Shown in pieces: positions 17,037 through 25,476 of a stretch of DNA of 64,000 nt. Each line of letters starts with the position of its first letter. Position 1 is the first letter of the stretch. The notes under the pieces are model-generated. The model ran no database searches. It was not told the DNA's origin and saw only the letters and a program-made list of their open reading frames with translations. Origin of the DNA: Glycomyces artemisiae (GTDB lineage: Bacteria > Actinomycetota > Actinomycetes > Mycobacteriales > Micromonosporaceae); assembly GCF_003002955.1 (NCBI RefSeq), contig NZ_PVTJ01000007.1:124001-188000 (forward strand), written 5' to 3'. A program made the position numbers and the translations under genes.

Positions 17037-18020
17037 TCAGAGGTCGGCGAGCACGAACGGCGCCGCGGCGTCGATGAGCGCGTCGGCGTCCCAGGGGCGC
17101 AGCACCCCGGCGGGCTCGTTGTCCTCCGCGGGCCACAACTTGACCCATTGCGGGCACGGCGCGTCGCCTCCGTCGTCGCTTTCGACGTCGAATTCGCCGA
17201 TCGACCTGCCGCTGGCGGTCTCGCGGACCTCGAACGTGTAAGCGGCGGGGAACAGGTCGAGCACGATGTGGATGTAGTCGCAGCGCATGGTCGGCTCGGT
17301 GCCGGTCCGCCTGATCTCGGTCAGGCAGATCACCAGTTGCGACCGCTCGACGTCGGGAAACCCCAACTCGGCGACCGGGGCGAGCCACTCCTCGGGGAAA
17401 TCGTCCGAGTACAGCCTCTGAGAGGTGTCGGTGGGGTGCTCGGGGTCATGCGAGGCCACGATCGGGTGGGGACCGGGGCCGTCGTACCTCGGTGCAGCTG
17501 TGGTGGGGTAGCCCGCGTTGCCGCACGGACTCAGGTAGTACTCGGGGATCCGGTCGGTCGAATAGAGGTCCTCCTCCTCGCCTTGCCGCGCGCCGGTCGC
17601 AGTGCTCGCCGTGGTGCAGGCGGCGAGGGCCAGGATGATCACGAGCGCGCCGGTCGCGATGAGCGCGATGTCGCCGCGCAGGACGTGCCGGTGCAGCCCG
17701 GGTTCGGGATCGGCGCTGCCGAGACCGAGCCGCGGGGAGAGCAGGCCGCGCCGTTCGATGAAGGAGGCCGCCGCGGGCCCGACGTGCTCGATCGTCACCG
17801 ATTCGCCCCGTTCGAGCGAACGCACCGCGCGTTTCGCCGTCTGCCGCAGCATGAATCCGAATGCGAGCAGGACGGAGGCGGCGAGCCAGTACGCCTCGCC
17901 CGTGATGGAGTAGGCCAGCAGGACGAGATAGGCGGCGAGACCGGCGCACGCGCCGGCCGTGCCGCCCCAGAAGCACAGCAGCCAGGTCGACCGCCGACGC
18001 GACGGCTTGCGCAGGGGCAT
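17037..18020 (-). CDS. membrane protein with extracellular domain, function unknown
   Basis: A 327-aa protein with two adjacent N-terminal helices (about residues 12-60), a cytoplasmic segment of about 60 residues, a third helix with a cysteine (DIALIATGALVIILALAACT, about 118-138), and an exported C-terminal domain of about 190 residues. The exported domain contains cysteines in YLSPCGNAGYP, VICLTEI, TMRCDY and APCPQW. The ATG at 18020 begins MPLRKPSRRRS. The upstream region is shared with the divergent gene at 18190 and holds a copy of the 17-bp repeat 64 bp from this start. I recognise no family. Confidence 0.68.
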   Translation of the reverse strand: MPLRKPSRRRSTWLLCFWGGTAGACAGLAAYLVLLAYSITGEAYWLAASVLLAFGFMLRQTAKRAVRSLERGESVTIEHVGPAAASFIERRGLLSPRLGLGSADPEPGLHRHVLRGDIALIATGALVIILALAACTTASTATGARQGEEEDLYSTDRIPEYYLSPCGNAGYPTTAAPRYDGPGPHPIVASHDPEHPTDTSQRLYSDDFPEEWLAPVAELGFPDVERSQLVICLTEIRRTGTEPTMRCDYIHIVLDLFPAAYTFEVRETASGRSIGEFDVESDDGGDAPCPQWVKLWPAEDNEPAGVLRPWDADALIDAAAPFVLADL

Positions 18021-18084
18021 GTCACGGGTCCTCTCTCCAGACCATTGCACCCTCCCCTCCGCGGCGGTGGACGGCAAGCCGCCG

Positions 18085-18101
18085 TTGGAATCCGCTGGAA
18101 C
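18085..18101. promoter_or_regulatory. 17-bp direct repeat, copy d
   Basis: TTGGAATCCGCTGGAAC lies in the 169-bp gap between the divergent membrane-protein genes at 18020 and 18190, so it could serve both transcription units. Confidence 0.74.
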
Positions 18102-18189
18102 GCGATGCAAGAGCGCACCGCGGCGGGGCTGCGGTGGCGGGCCTTTCGTACGATGCGGCGGAAATCGTCTCGGGGAATGGAGTTCATCG

Positions 18190-19560
18190 GTGGGTGACGA
18201 CGGCCGGTCCTGGCATTGGCACGAATACCCGGTCGGTCTGGGCGGCGAGGTCGCACGCACCGGTGTCCGCACCCTGGTCGCATTCCTCATCGGTCTGGCC
18301 TCCGCCTTCGTCCTGATGATGATCGGCGGCATCCTCGCCGAGGAGCACCTGTTCAACGACCCTGGACTCGAACACGCCATCGACGACCTCTCACGTATGA
18401 GCGCCGGCATGATCATGGCGTTCGCCCTGGCCGCATGGGCCGCGTTCGCGCTGGCGACCTTTCTACGGGAGCTGACCACCTCCAGGGCGCTCGTCAAAGC
18501 CGCCGCCCGCGGCGCGTCCCGGTACGAGGTCCCCTCGCCCGAGCAGATCGTCGCCGTGACTCGCGAACCGGCGACGCAGCTGACGATCTTCGGGTGGGGC
18601 AACGCGGCCATGGCCGGAATCCTCGGGATCATCGGCCTCGGCATCGCGGTCGCCGAGGGCGACAGCTCCGACGACGTGCTCCTCTTCTGGCTCCTCATCG
18701 GCTACGCCGCGCTCATGGCCCTGCTCGGCTTCGCCGGGCCCAAATGGCTCACGCCCGCGCACGAGCGGCGCCAGGCCCTGATCGCCGCGAACTGGAGCTC
18801 CAGCGACGAGGCGGCCGCCTGGAAGCGGTCGTTCCGGTCGCCGGGCAAGCAGCGGCTGCTCTACGTGACGCCCGCGGAGCGGCTCCTCTTCGCCGCCGCC
18901 GTGCTGCTCGTCCTGGGATTCGTGGCGCTCCAGGCGTCGGTGACGATGCGCTGCGGCACCGCCCCCAGACCCGGCGCCCAGTGCGACGAGGTCACCTACA
19001 ACTCCTTCATCGAGCGCCTCCTCGCCGGGGGCCTGGTGGTCTTCGCGGTCCTGCTGCCGCTGGCCGCGCTCCTCGCGGTCGCCGGCGTCCTCGTCGACTG
19101 GCGGCGGCGCCGGGCCGAGCGCGCCGAGCTGCTCGCGAAGCTCGCCGAACCGCGCGCGGGCCGCCCGGCCGAGGACCTGCTCGCCCACCACGCCCAGCGG
19201 CGCATGCACCCGCTGGCACTGGTCGGCGCGGCGCTGTCGGGGGTCGGCCTGGTGTTCGGCGTGTCCGCGTACATGGTCGGCGAAGGCAAGGGCCTGGGCT
19301 CGGAGGACGTCTTCGCCGTGTACCGCGAGGAGTCGCTCCTGGTGGTGGCCGTCTCGGCGGGCCTGTTCGCCGCCGCACTGGTGGGCAACGGCATCGCGAA
19401 CGTGCGCGGCCGGGAGCTTCGCAACGAGCTGATGCGCCGCTGGCCTACCCGGCCCGCGTGGTCGGCAGGCGAGGACGGTCAGGTGCTGCGCGCCAAGCGG
19501 GGCCCGGCGCTCCACGGCCCCCGCTACGTCAAGGTCGGCAAGAACGCCGGCTCGAACTGA
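18190..19560 (+). CDS. polytopic membrane protein, function unknown
   Basis: A 456-aa integral membrane protein with about six to eight hydrophobic segments (for example TLVAFLIGLASAFVLMMIGG near residue 28, and AERLLFAAAVLLVLGFVALQ near 237). Between them are Arg-rich cytoplasmic loops such as VDWRRRRAERAELLAKLAEP. The start is the GTG at 18190 with GGAG 7 nt upstream; other in-frame codons upstream lack a ribosome site. The gene is followed after 14 bp by the 748-aa TPR protein, so they form an operon. No transport or catalytic motif is recognised; a scaffold or sensor role for the TPR partner is conceivable. Confidence 0.7.
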   Translation: MGDDGRSWHWHEYPVGLGGEVARTGVRTLVAFLIGLASAFVLMMIGGILAEEHLFNDPGLEHAIDDLSRMSAGMIMAFALAAWAAFALATFLRELTTSRALVKAAARGASRYEVPSPEQIVAVTREPATQLTIFGWGNAAMAGILGIIGLGIAVAEGDSSDDVLLFWLLIGYAALMALLGFAGPKWLTPAHERRQALIAANWSSSDEAAAWKRSFRSPGKQRLLYVTPAERLLFAAAVLLVLGFVALQASVTMRCGTAPRPGAQCDEVTYNSFIERLLAGGLVVFAVLLPLAALLAVAGVLVDWRRRRAERAELLAKLAEPRAGRPAEDLLAHHAQRRMHPLALVGAALSGVGLVFGVSAYMVGEGKGLGSEDVFAVYREESLLVVAVSAGLFAAALVGNGIANVRGRELRNELMRRWPTRPAWSAGEDGQVLRAKRGPALHGPRYVKVGKNAGSN

Positions 19561-19574
19561 AAGAGAGGGGACGC

Positions 19575-21821
19575 ATGATCCACCAGGAGCCCCGGCTGTG
19601 GGCCGCGCTGGAGTCTGCACAGGCGGTGGAGGACTTCGAGATACAGCAGGCGCAGCTGGAGGACGTCGTCAGCGGTGCCGAGGCCGGGGGGTTCGCCCGG
19701 CTCGCCTTCGTCGCCCGGCATGCGCTTGCGAACGCCTACTGCGTCGGGCGGCAATGGGACCGGGCCTTTCCGCTGTTCGCCCGCTGCCTCGCCGAGCACG
19801 ACGACCGCAGGCACGAGTTCGGCCCGGCCGAAGAGGCGGCGCTGCGTTCCTGGTACTGCTGGATCATCCGGTCGATGGCCGAGTTCCCGGTCTTCAGCCT
19901 GACCCAGATCTATGCCGCGCTCGACGACGTCGAAGGGCGCTTCTGGGCGGCGGGCGCGAACCTCGCGGAGGTGTACGCGACGCGCCGCGCCGTCGCGCAC
20001 ATCGCCGCCGACCGGGAGCAGGAGCAGCAGTACTTCCGGCAGTGGACCGCCGCGGGCGGACCGGACCCGGCGCGCATGTGGGACCTCGCGGTGCACGTCG
20101 ACCGGCTCGTCGACCGCGGCGACGACGCGGCGGCGCACGCACTGGCCGCCCCGGTGCTGTCCGGCGCGCGGATCCTCGACGAGCCCCCGGTGCCGGTGCA
20201 CATCGACATGCTCCTCCCCCTGGCGCGCCTGGGCCTGCACGCCGAGGCCCGGCGGTCCTTCCGGCTCGCCCGCCGCGGCATCACCCGCGAGGTGTACCGC
20301 TACGAGTACAGCGGCAAGCTCATCGAGTTCTGCGCGCTCACCGGGAACCTCGACGCGGGCCTCGAAACGCTCAGCAGGATGATGTGGGGCTTCCCGACCC
20401 TGAACCGCCCCACCGGAACGATGGACTTCGCCGCCGCCACGGCGGTGCTGATGCAGCAGATGGTCGACGCCGGCCGCGGCGACGAGCCCATCGGCTGGGC
20501 GCAACAGGGCGACGACGAGTACGTCGACGCCGCGCAGTTGCTCGAACGGATGCGCCGCATCGCGCTCGACCTCGCGGCCCGGTTCGACGCGCGCAACGGC
20601 ACCGCGTCCCAAGGCGACCGGGTCCGCGCCCGCCTCGCCGCGCGACCGGTCGCCGACGTCAGGATGAGCGCCGCGAGCCACCGGTTCACCCACGGCATTC
20701 CCGAGGGACTGCCGCCCGAGGAGATCCTGTCCCGCGCCGAGCGGCACCTCGACCGCGACCAGCGCACCTCCGTCGGCGACCACCTCCTGGCGCTCGCGGA
20801 GCCGCCCGCGCACCTGGCCGCCCGCCGCGCGCATCTGGAGGCGCTGCTGCGCGGCGGACCGGACAAGGGGACCGCATTGCACGAGGCGGCCGTGCGGTAC
20901 CAGGACGACGAGGACTGGGTCCGCTTCGCGCTCTGCATGTGCGACACCGCGATGTGGATGGCCGACAACGGAAGGCTCGACGACGCCGTACCGCTCGTGA
21001 CCCAGATGCGCGACCTGCTGCGCAAACTGCCCGACCAGGGCGCGATCGCGCGCGCCGAGTTCGCGTACGCCAACGTCATGACGGGGCTGGAGCCGGACGA
21101 GGTCGACCGCGCGCTGGCCCGCGCCGCCGCGGACGCCGCCGAATCCGGCGACCCCTATGTCGTCGCCCTCGTCGCGGGCCACCGGGTGCACCTCGCGGTG
21201 AAGCAGGGGCTGCCGTCCGAGCAGGTCATCGCGCTGGCCGCGACGATGCGCGACGCCGCATTGGACGCGGACTGGCCCGCCCAGGCGGTCCACGCGTTCT
21301 CCTGCCTTGAGGCGGCCCATGCCAAGGCGGGCACCGCGGCCGCGTACCGCCGCGAAGTCGACGAGCGGATCGCCGGGTTCTCTGCTGGCACACCGCGTGT
21401 GGTGCGGGCGGGCTACGGCTTCGCGCAGGCCCGGGGCCTGCTCGCCGAGGGCCGGGAAGCCGAGGCCGTCCCCGCGCTGGAGGAGCTGATCGCCGTGGAG
21501 CGCTACAGCGGCGTGCCCGCCGTGCACTGGCACTGGCTCGCCAAGGCGTACTTCGCCGCGGGCCGCCTCGACGACGCGGCCGACGCCGCGGAGGTCAAGG
21601 CCGACCTCCTCGACGACCTGCGCGAACGCGGCAACCTCGAAGACCCAGCGGTAGCCGACGAGAACCGGAAGCTGCTCATCGAGTGCTGCCGGCTCCTCGG
21701 CGACCGCGACGGCGCCCTGGAGCACCTGGAGACCCTGAGCCGCAACGCCCACAAGCGGAACGACGCGAACCTCCAGGACTACGCGCGGACCCGGATCGAC
21801 CAGATCCGCCAGCGCGTCTGA
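19575..21821 (+). CDS. large TPR-like helical repeat protein
   Basis: A 748-aa soluble protein made almost entirely of helical hairpins of TPR type (for example ALANAYCVGRQWDRAFPLFA, and HWHWLAKAYFAAGRLDDAAD near the C-terminus). No enzymatic or DNA-binding domain is visible. The ATG at 19575 has GAGAGGGG upstream and lies 14 bp after the membrane protein stop, so the two are probably co-expressed and could form a membrane-tethered complex. TPR proteins of this kind mediate protein or peptide binding. Its unit shares the repeat at 18085 with the NB-ARC regulator unit. Confidence 0.72.
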   Translation: MIHQEPRLWAALESAQAVEDFEIQQAQLEDVVSGAEAGGFARLAFVARHALANAYCVGRQWDRAFPLFARCLAEHDDRRHEFGPAEEAALRSWYCWIIRSMAEFPVFSLTQIYAALDDVEGRFWAAGANLAEVYATRRAVAHIAADREQEQQYFRQWTAAGGPDPARMWDLAVHVDRLVDRGDDAAAHALAAPVLSGARILDEPPVPVHIDMLLPLARLGLHAEARRSFRLARRGITREVYRYEYSGKLIEFCALTGNLDAGLETLSRMMWGFPTLNRPTGTMDFAAATAVLMQQMVDAGRGDEPIGWAQQGDDEYVDAAQLLERMRRIALDLAARFDARNGTASQGDRVRARLAARPVADVRMSAASHRFTHGIPEGLPPEEILSRAERHLDRDQRTSVGDHLLALAEPPAHLAARRAHLEALLRGGPDKGTALHEAAVRYQDDEDWVRFALCMCDTAMWMADNGRLDDAVPLVTQMRDLLRKLPDQGAIARAEFAYANVMTGLEPDEVDRALARAAADAAESGDPYVVALVAGHRVHLAVKQGLPSEQVIALAATMRDAALDADWPAQAVHAFSCLEAAHAKAGTAAAYRREVDERIAGFSAGTPRVVRAGYGFAQARGLLAEGREAEAVPALEELIAVERYSGVPAVHWHWLAKAYFAAGRLDDAADAAEVKADLLDDLRERGNLEDPAVADENRKLLIECCRLLGDRDGALEHLETLSRNAHKRNDANLQDYARTRIDQIRQRV

Positions 21822-21831
21822 CGGCCCGCCG

Positions 21832-21870
21832 CCTCCGCGGAGGAGGACGGCGGACCGCCCTCGGGCGGCT
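21832..21870. terminator. possible bidirectional terminator region
   Basis: Two short palindromes, CCTCCGCGGAGG (21832-21843) and CCGCCCTCGGGCGG (21855-21868), lie between the convergent TPR and adhesin genes. They are GC-rich without T runs. The remaining gap to 22004 holds nothing I can support. Confidence 0.35.
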
Positions 21871-22003
21871 CCGTCCAGGTCCCGGAGGACTCACCGGGCG
21901 GGGCGGAGGCGCTAGAGGACACCGTCCTCGTCCGCGCCTCCGTCCCCGCCCGCTGAACCCGCCGATTAGGTGGCCGTCCCGACGTGCCTGCGGGGCAACG
22001 GAA

Positions 22004-23494
22004 TCAAGCGGTCCGGCGCCGGGCGGCCCGCAGCAGGACGCCGCCCAGGAGCGCCGCCGCGGCGGCGAGCGCCGCGGTGGCGGCGACCTTGCCGCCGGTG
22101 CTCGGCAGCGCGGACGGGCAGCCCCCCGGTCCGGCGCCCGGGCCGTCGTCACCGGAGTCGTCGCCGCCTGAGTCGCAGACTCCGTAGGTGTTGGCGACGG
22201 TCACGGACCCGACCTCGCCCGCGGTGACGGTCGCGGTCCCGGGCTCGATCTCGGTCGCGATCGATCGGACTTCGCTGTTGCTCCCGTCCTCGATCTCGGC
22301 GACCGTGCACTCGCTGCCTGCCGGAATGCCGCCGACGCGCTGCACGTGGTCGCCGGCGGGCGCGGCGGCGGGGACGGTCAGGGTGTGCTCCTGGTCGAGT
22401 TCACCGGCGGGATCGGTGCAGGACAGGCGGATCAGGATCTCGTCCTGGCGGCCCGCGCCGGGCCCGTCGATGCGCTTGGTGACCTCCAGGCCGCCCGCGC
22501 TGTAGGGCGTGAGCTCGGCGCCGGCGCGGGAGACGAGTTCGGCGCTCTGGGCGAGGATGAGCTTCTGAGCCTCGTCGCGGTCGGGGTTGGAGCCGTCGTA
22601 GAGGTAGACGGTGCCGACCAGGTGCTCGGCGACCCGGTCGAGGATGAACGCGTGCTCGTCCTCGCCCGCGACGAGGCGGGCCCACAGCTTCGAGCCGGGT
22701 GCGACCGTGTCGCCGTCGGCGAGCGCGCCGGCGCCGTCGGGGTCGGTGAAGACCTCGACGCCGACGGTTCTGAGCGTGGCGGGGCCGTCGCCGATGACGG
22801 TGAAGGGGCCGACGATCTCGCCGGTGTCCGGGGCGGGCATGGTCGTCGGCGAGACCGCGAGCTCGGGCCCGTCGGGTTCGGCGGCGGGGCCGCCGGCGAG
22901 GGCGTCGGCGACGATGCCCGCGGTGAGCGAGCCGACGGTGGTCGCGGCGTTGAGGACGAACCGGTCGGTGAAGAACCAGATCGCGGCCTGCACGGCCGCG
23001 GCGCGCTGCGCGGCGCTCGCGGCCGCGGCGGGCTCGCCGGTGGTCGGGTAGTAGTTCAGGAGGATGTACTCGACGTAGCCGAGGTTCGGCACGTTCGCCT
23101 CCGACCACTCCCCGTGCACATAGTGGACGCCCGCTTCGGTGTCGGTGTTGAGGTCGATGCAGTAGGCCAGGGCGTCCCGCCCGGTCTGGGGGTCCTCGAT
23201 TTCGAGCGTGCCGGCGTAGGAGACCGCGTGCGCGACCGATCCGGCGGGCACGGTGGTCGGGTAGCCGTCGAGCGGGTCGAGGTCGTCGGGTGCGTCGAAG
23301 CCCGACAGGGACGTGCCGTCGCCGATGTCGACCAGGGTCGTCTCGGTGAACAGGCCCGCCGGATCGGTGAGTCGGGGGCCGGTCTGCATGGCCGCGAGCG
23401 CCGCCGAACCGGTCCCGAGCGTCGCGAGGGCGACGGCGGCCGTGGCCGCCAGCGCGATCGCGCCTAGGCGCGAGAGGTGGGCGTGTCTGTTCAT
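22004..23494 (-). CDS. thioester-domain surface adhesin, LPxTG-anchored
   Basis: A 496-aa cell-wall protein. It has a signal peptide (cleavage near SAALAAMQT) and a thioester domain (TQXA/TED family): Cys in ALAYCIDLNTDTEAG, and Gln in AAAVQAAIWFFTDRF, expected to form a Cys-Gln internal thioester. A DUF5979-like beta domain follows at about 345-425 (GGLEVTKRIDGPG, IRLSCTD). The C-terminus has an acidic Gly/Asp linker, the sortase motif LPSTG at about 463, a membrane helix and RRR. Thioester adhesins attach covalently to host or surface amines; here the target is unknown. No sortase gene is in the window. The 5' leader contains a 10-bp hairpin (23526-23549). Confidence 0.88.
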   Translation of the reverse strand: MNRHAHLSRLGAIALAATAAVALATLGTGSAALAAMQTGPRLTDPAGLFTETTLVDIGDGTSLSGFDAPDDLDPLDGYPTTVPAGSVAHAVSYAGTLEIEDPQTGRDALAYCIDLNTDTEAGVHYVHGEWSEANVPNLGYVEYILLNYYPTTGEPAAAASAAQRAAAVQAAIWFFTDRFVLNAATTVGSLTAGIVADALAGGPAAEPDGPELAVSPTTMPAPDTGEIVGPFTVIGDGPATLRTVGVEVFTDPDGAGALADGDTVAPGSKLWARLVAGEDEHAFILDRVAEHLVGTVYLYDGSNPDRDEAQKLILAQSAELVSRAGAELTPYSAGGLEVTKRIDGPGAGRQDEILIRLSCTDPAGELDQEHTLTVPAAAPAGDHVQRVGGIPAGSECTVAEIEDGSNSEVRSIATEIEPGTATVTAGEVGSVTVANTYGVCDSGGDDSGDDGPGAGPGGCPSALPSTGGKVAATAALAAAAALLGGVLLRAARRRTA

Positions 23495-23525
23495 CGTGCT
23501 CCTTCGTTCGGAGGGCCGTCGGACG

Positions 23526-23549
23526 CCCCGGCGCGAGGCCGCGCCGGGG
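23526..23549 (-). promoter_or_regulatory. 5'-leader hairpin of the adhesin gene
   Basis: CCCCGGCGCG-AGGC-CGCGCCGGGG is a perfect 10-bp stem with a 4-nt loop, 31 nt upstream of the adhesin ATG. A TAAGGT -10-like hexamer (minus strand, 23559-23564) would place the hairpin at the 5' end of the transcript. The rest of the 340-bp gap to 23835 holds only the promoter of the next gene. Confidence 0.4.
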
Positions 23550-23822
23550 CCGTGGCGAACCTTAAGCGCGCGCGACGCCTCGATTGCGGTTCTCGGGGCG
23601 AGTCGCCGCGGCCCCGGCCGAGCCCGGCGGCCACGGGTCGACCTTGAGTGCGAAACGCCGTCCTCCTTGGCACCCGAATGCCGCGGCCCTGTCCCCTCCA
23701 GGTGACACTCGATTGAGGACGGTCAACGGGTGCGCTTCCCGCGCAACGGGAGTCCGAAGGCCGTCCGCGGCGGGGCGCGGGTCCCCGCCTTCGCGTCGAC
23801 AGCGGGGGTCGCCCGGTTTCGC

Positions 23823-23828
23823 TACGCT
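23823..23828 (+). promoter_or_regulatory. -10 element of a leaderless promoter
   Basis: TACGCT ends 6 nt before the ATG at 23835, and no Shine-Dalgarno sequence precedes the gene. Confidence 0.6.
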
Positions 23829-23834
23829 TGCAAG

Positions 23835-24608
23835 ATGGCCGAGAACCCTCCCTCGGATGAGTGGAAGAAGGTGACCGCCCTCGTCGTGGGCGGCGCCTTC
23901 GTGCTGGGCGTGGTCGTGGACGCGACCACGGCGCTCGGCTGGATCGGCGTGGGCCCGGATGCGGACAAGCCGACCGGCGGTGCGGAGACGGCGACGACCG
24001 GCGACTACGGTTACGCGACGCAGGACTACGACCCCGACGAGGTCTACACCGAAGAGGAGTGGACCGAGCAGGAGTGGACCGAGGAGGACACCTGGGAGGA
24101 CGCCTCGGGCTGGGTCGAGGAGTCCGCGGGCCTGACGATGACCCTGAGCACGGACTTCGACGGCGACGGAGCCTGCCTGCGCTACCTCTACGACTTCGAC
24201 GATCTCTCGTACAGCCCGGAGGTCTGGTACGAGACGACCACCGACCTCTCGACCACGGCCGGCTACGTCGACCTGGTCTGGGACCCTTGCGACATCGACC
24301 CCGACAGCCAGGTCACCGGCACCAGCTACCTGTACAACTCCGGCGGTGACTGGGGCACCTTCTACGACGCGGGCGCGAATCCGAGCGCAGGCGACTGCGA
24401 CTCCGCGGTGGTCGCGTCCCAGACCGGCATGAGCTGGTCCCTCGACCCGTGGGCGCCGAGCGCGGCGCCGTTCGTGGAGACGATGGTGTTGTGCACCAAG
24501 ACCACGGAGGGTCGGATCGTCCTGGTCACGGTCGACTCGGTGGTCCCGGAGGACGGCGACTCCTGGTTCAGCGCCTCGATGAGCGCGACGACCTACACCT
24601 GGGTCTAG
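23835..24608 (+). CDS. single-pass membrane protein with acidic exported domain
   Basis: A 257-aa protein with a short cytoplasmic start (MAENPPSDEWKK), one membrane helix (about residues 13-35), an extremely acidic linker with repeated EEWTEQEW/EEDTWE units, and an exported domain of about 160 residues. The domain has four cysteines (GACLRY, DPCDID, GDCDSA, VLCTKT), probably two disulfides. The ATG at 23835 is chosen because a -10 box TACGCT lies 6 nt upstream, indicating a leaderless message; longer in-frame extensions lack any initiation signal. I recognise no family. Topology suggests a surface-exposed binding or sensor protein. Confidence 0.7.
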   Translation: MAENPPSDEWKKVTALVVGGAFVLGVVVDATTALGWIGVGPDADKPTGGAETATTGDYGYATQDYDPDEVYTEEEWTEQEWTEEDTWEDASGWVEESAGLTMTLSTDFDGDGACLRYLYDFDDLSYSPEVWYETTTDLSTTAGYVDLVWDPCDIDPDSQVTGTSYLYNSGGDWGTFYDAGANPSAGDCDSAVVASQTGMSWSLDPWAPSAAPFVETMVLCTKTTEGRIVLVTVDSVVPEDGDSWFSASMSATTYTWV

Positions 24609-24633
24609 CGCGCCGGCGGCGCTCCCCCGCGCG

Positions 24634-25476
24634 TCATTTGACGGCGCCCGCGGTCAGGCCCGCGATGACGTGGCGCTGGAGGAGGAGGAACAGGAGGACC
24701 GGGACGAGCATGACGAGCGTCGCGCCGGTGACCGCGCCGGTGACGTTGAAGCCGAACTGGGATTTGAACCCGGCGAGGGCGAGCTGCACGTTCTGGTTCT
24801 CCTGCGACACGAGCAGGAGGTTGGCGAAGAAGAACTCGTTCCAGATGTTCACGAAGGCCACCACGGAGACGGTGGCGAGCGCGGGCCGGGTCAGCGGCAG
24901 GACCACGCGGAACATCGTGGTGAAGTAGCCCGCGCCGTCCATCATGGCCGCCTCCTCCAGCTCCGGCGGCGTCGAGACGAGGAAGGCGCGCAGGACCACG
25001 AAGGTGAACGGGAACTGCAGCGCCGCATAGAAGACCACCATGCCGATCCGGGAGTCGAACAGGCCCAGTTCGCGCACGACGAAGAACACCGGGGTGGCGA
25101 GGCCGACCAGCGGGAGGGCCAGCGCCAGGGAGAACAGCGCGACGAGCGCGTTGCGGCCCGCGAAGGCGTACCGGGCCAGGGGGTACGCGGCGAGGTAGGC
25201 GGCGGTGAGGGCCCCGAGGGTGCCGAAGACGGCGTAGATCAGCGTGTTGAGGAGGTAGCGGTGAAGGTGGATCTGGGTGAAGACGTCGGTGAAGCCCTGG
25301 AGGGTGAACGGGTCGGGCCACAGGCCCTCGCCGGTGAAGATCTGGTTGCCGGTCTTGAAGCTGGAGAGCATGACCCAGGCGGTGGGCGCGAGCGCGAGGA
25401 GCGCGACGGCGGCGAGGAACCCGTAGACCGGGATCCAGGTCCACAGCGGACGGCGGGTGGTGGCGGCGGCGGTCAT
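24634..25476 (-). CDS. carbohydrate ABC transporter permease (MalG type)
   Basis: A 280-aa inner-membrane permease of the MalG/AraQ family with six predicted helices. The EAA loop, where the ATPase docks, reads ELEEAAMMDGAGYFTTMFRV followed by LPLTRPALATV. The ATG at 25476 overlaps the stop of the partner permease as ATGA. It is the last gene of the unit FAD enzyme, binding protein, permease, permease. No ATPase gene is present, so a shared MsiK-like ATPase is expected. The sugar is unknown. Confidence 0.93.
   Translation of the reverse strand: MTAAATTRRPLWTWIPVYGFLAAVALLALAPTAWVMLSSFKTGNQIFTGEGLWPDPFTLQGFTDVFTQIHLHRYLLNTLIYAVFGTLGALTAAYLAAYPLARYAFAGRNALVALFSLALALPLVGLATPVFFVVRELGLFDSRIGMVVFYAALQFPFTFVVLRAFLVSTPPELEEAAMMDGAGYFTTMFRVVLPLTRPALATVSVVAFVNIWNEFFFANLLLVSQENQNVQLALAGFKSQFGFNVTGAVTGATLVMLVPVLLFLLLQRHVIAGLTAGAVK

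Noticed and set aside
9824..18101. The four 17-bp repeats might be coding: all variable positions fall on third codon positions, reading GIR(W/C)N on one strand and (F/L)QRIP on the other.
   Set aside because: Copy a runs into a stop after FQRIPIS, no copy has a ribosome site and start codon in that frame, flanking residues are not conserved, and all copies are intergenic. The pattern is also explained by a fixed first half-site and a variable second half-site.
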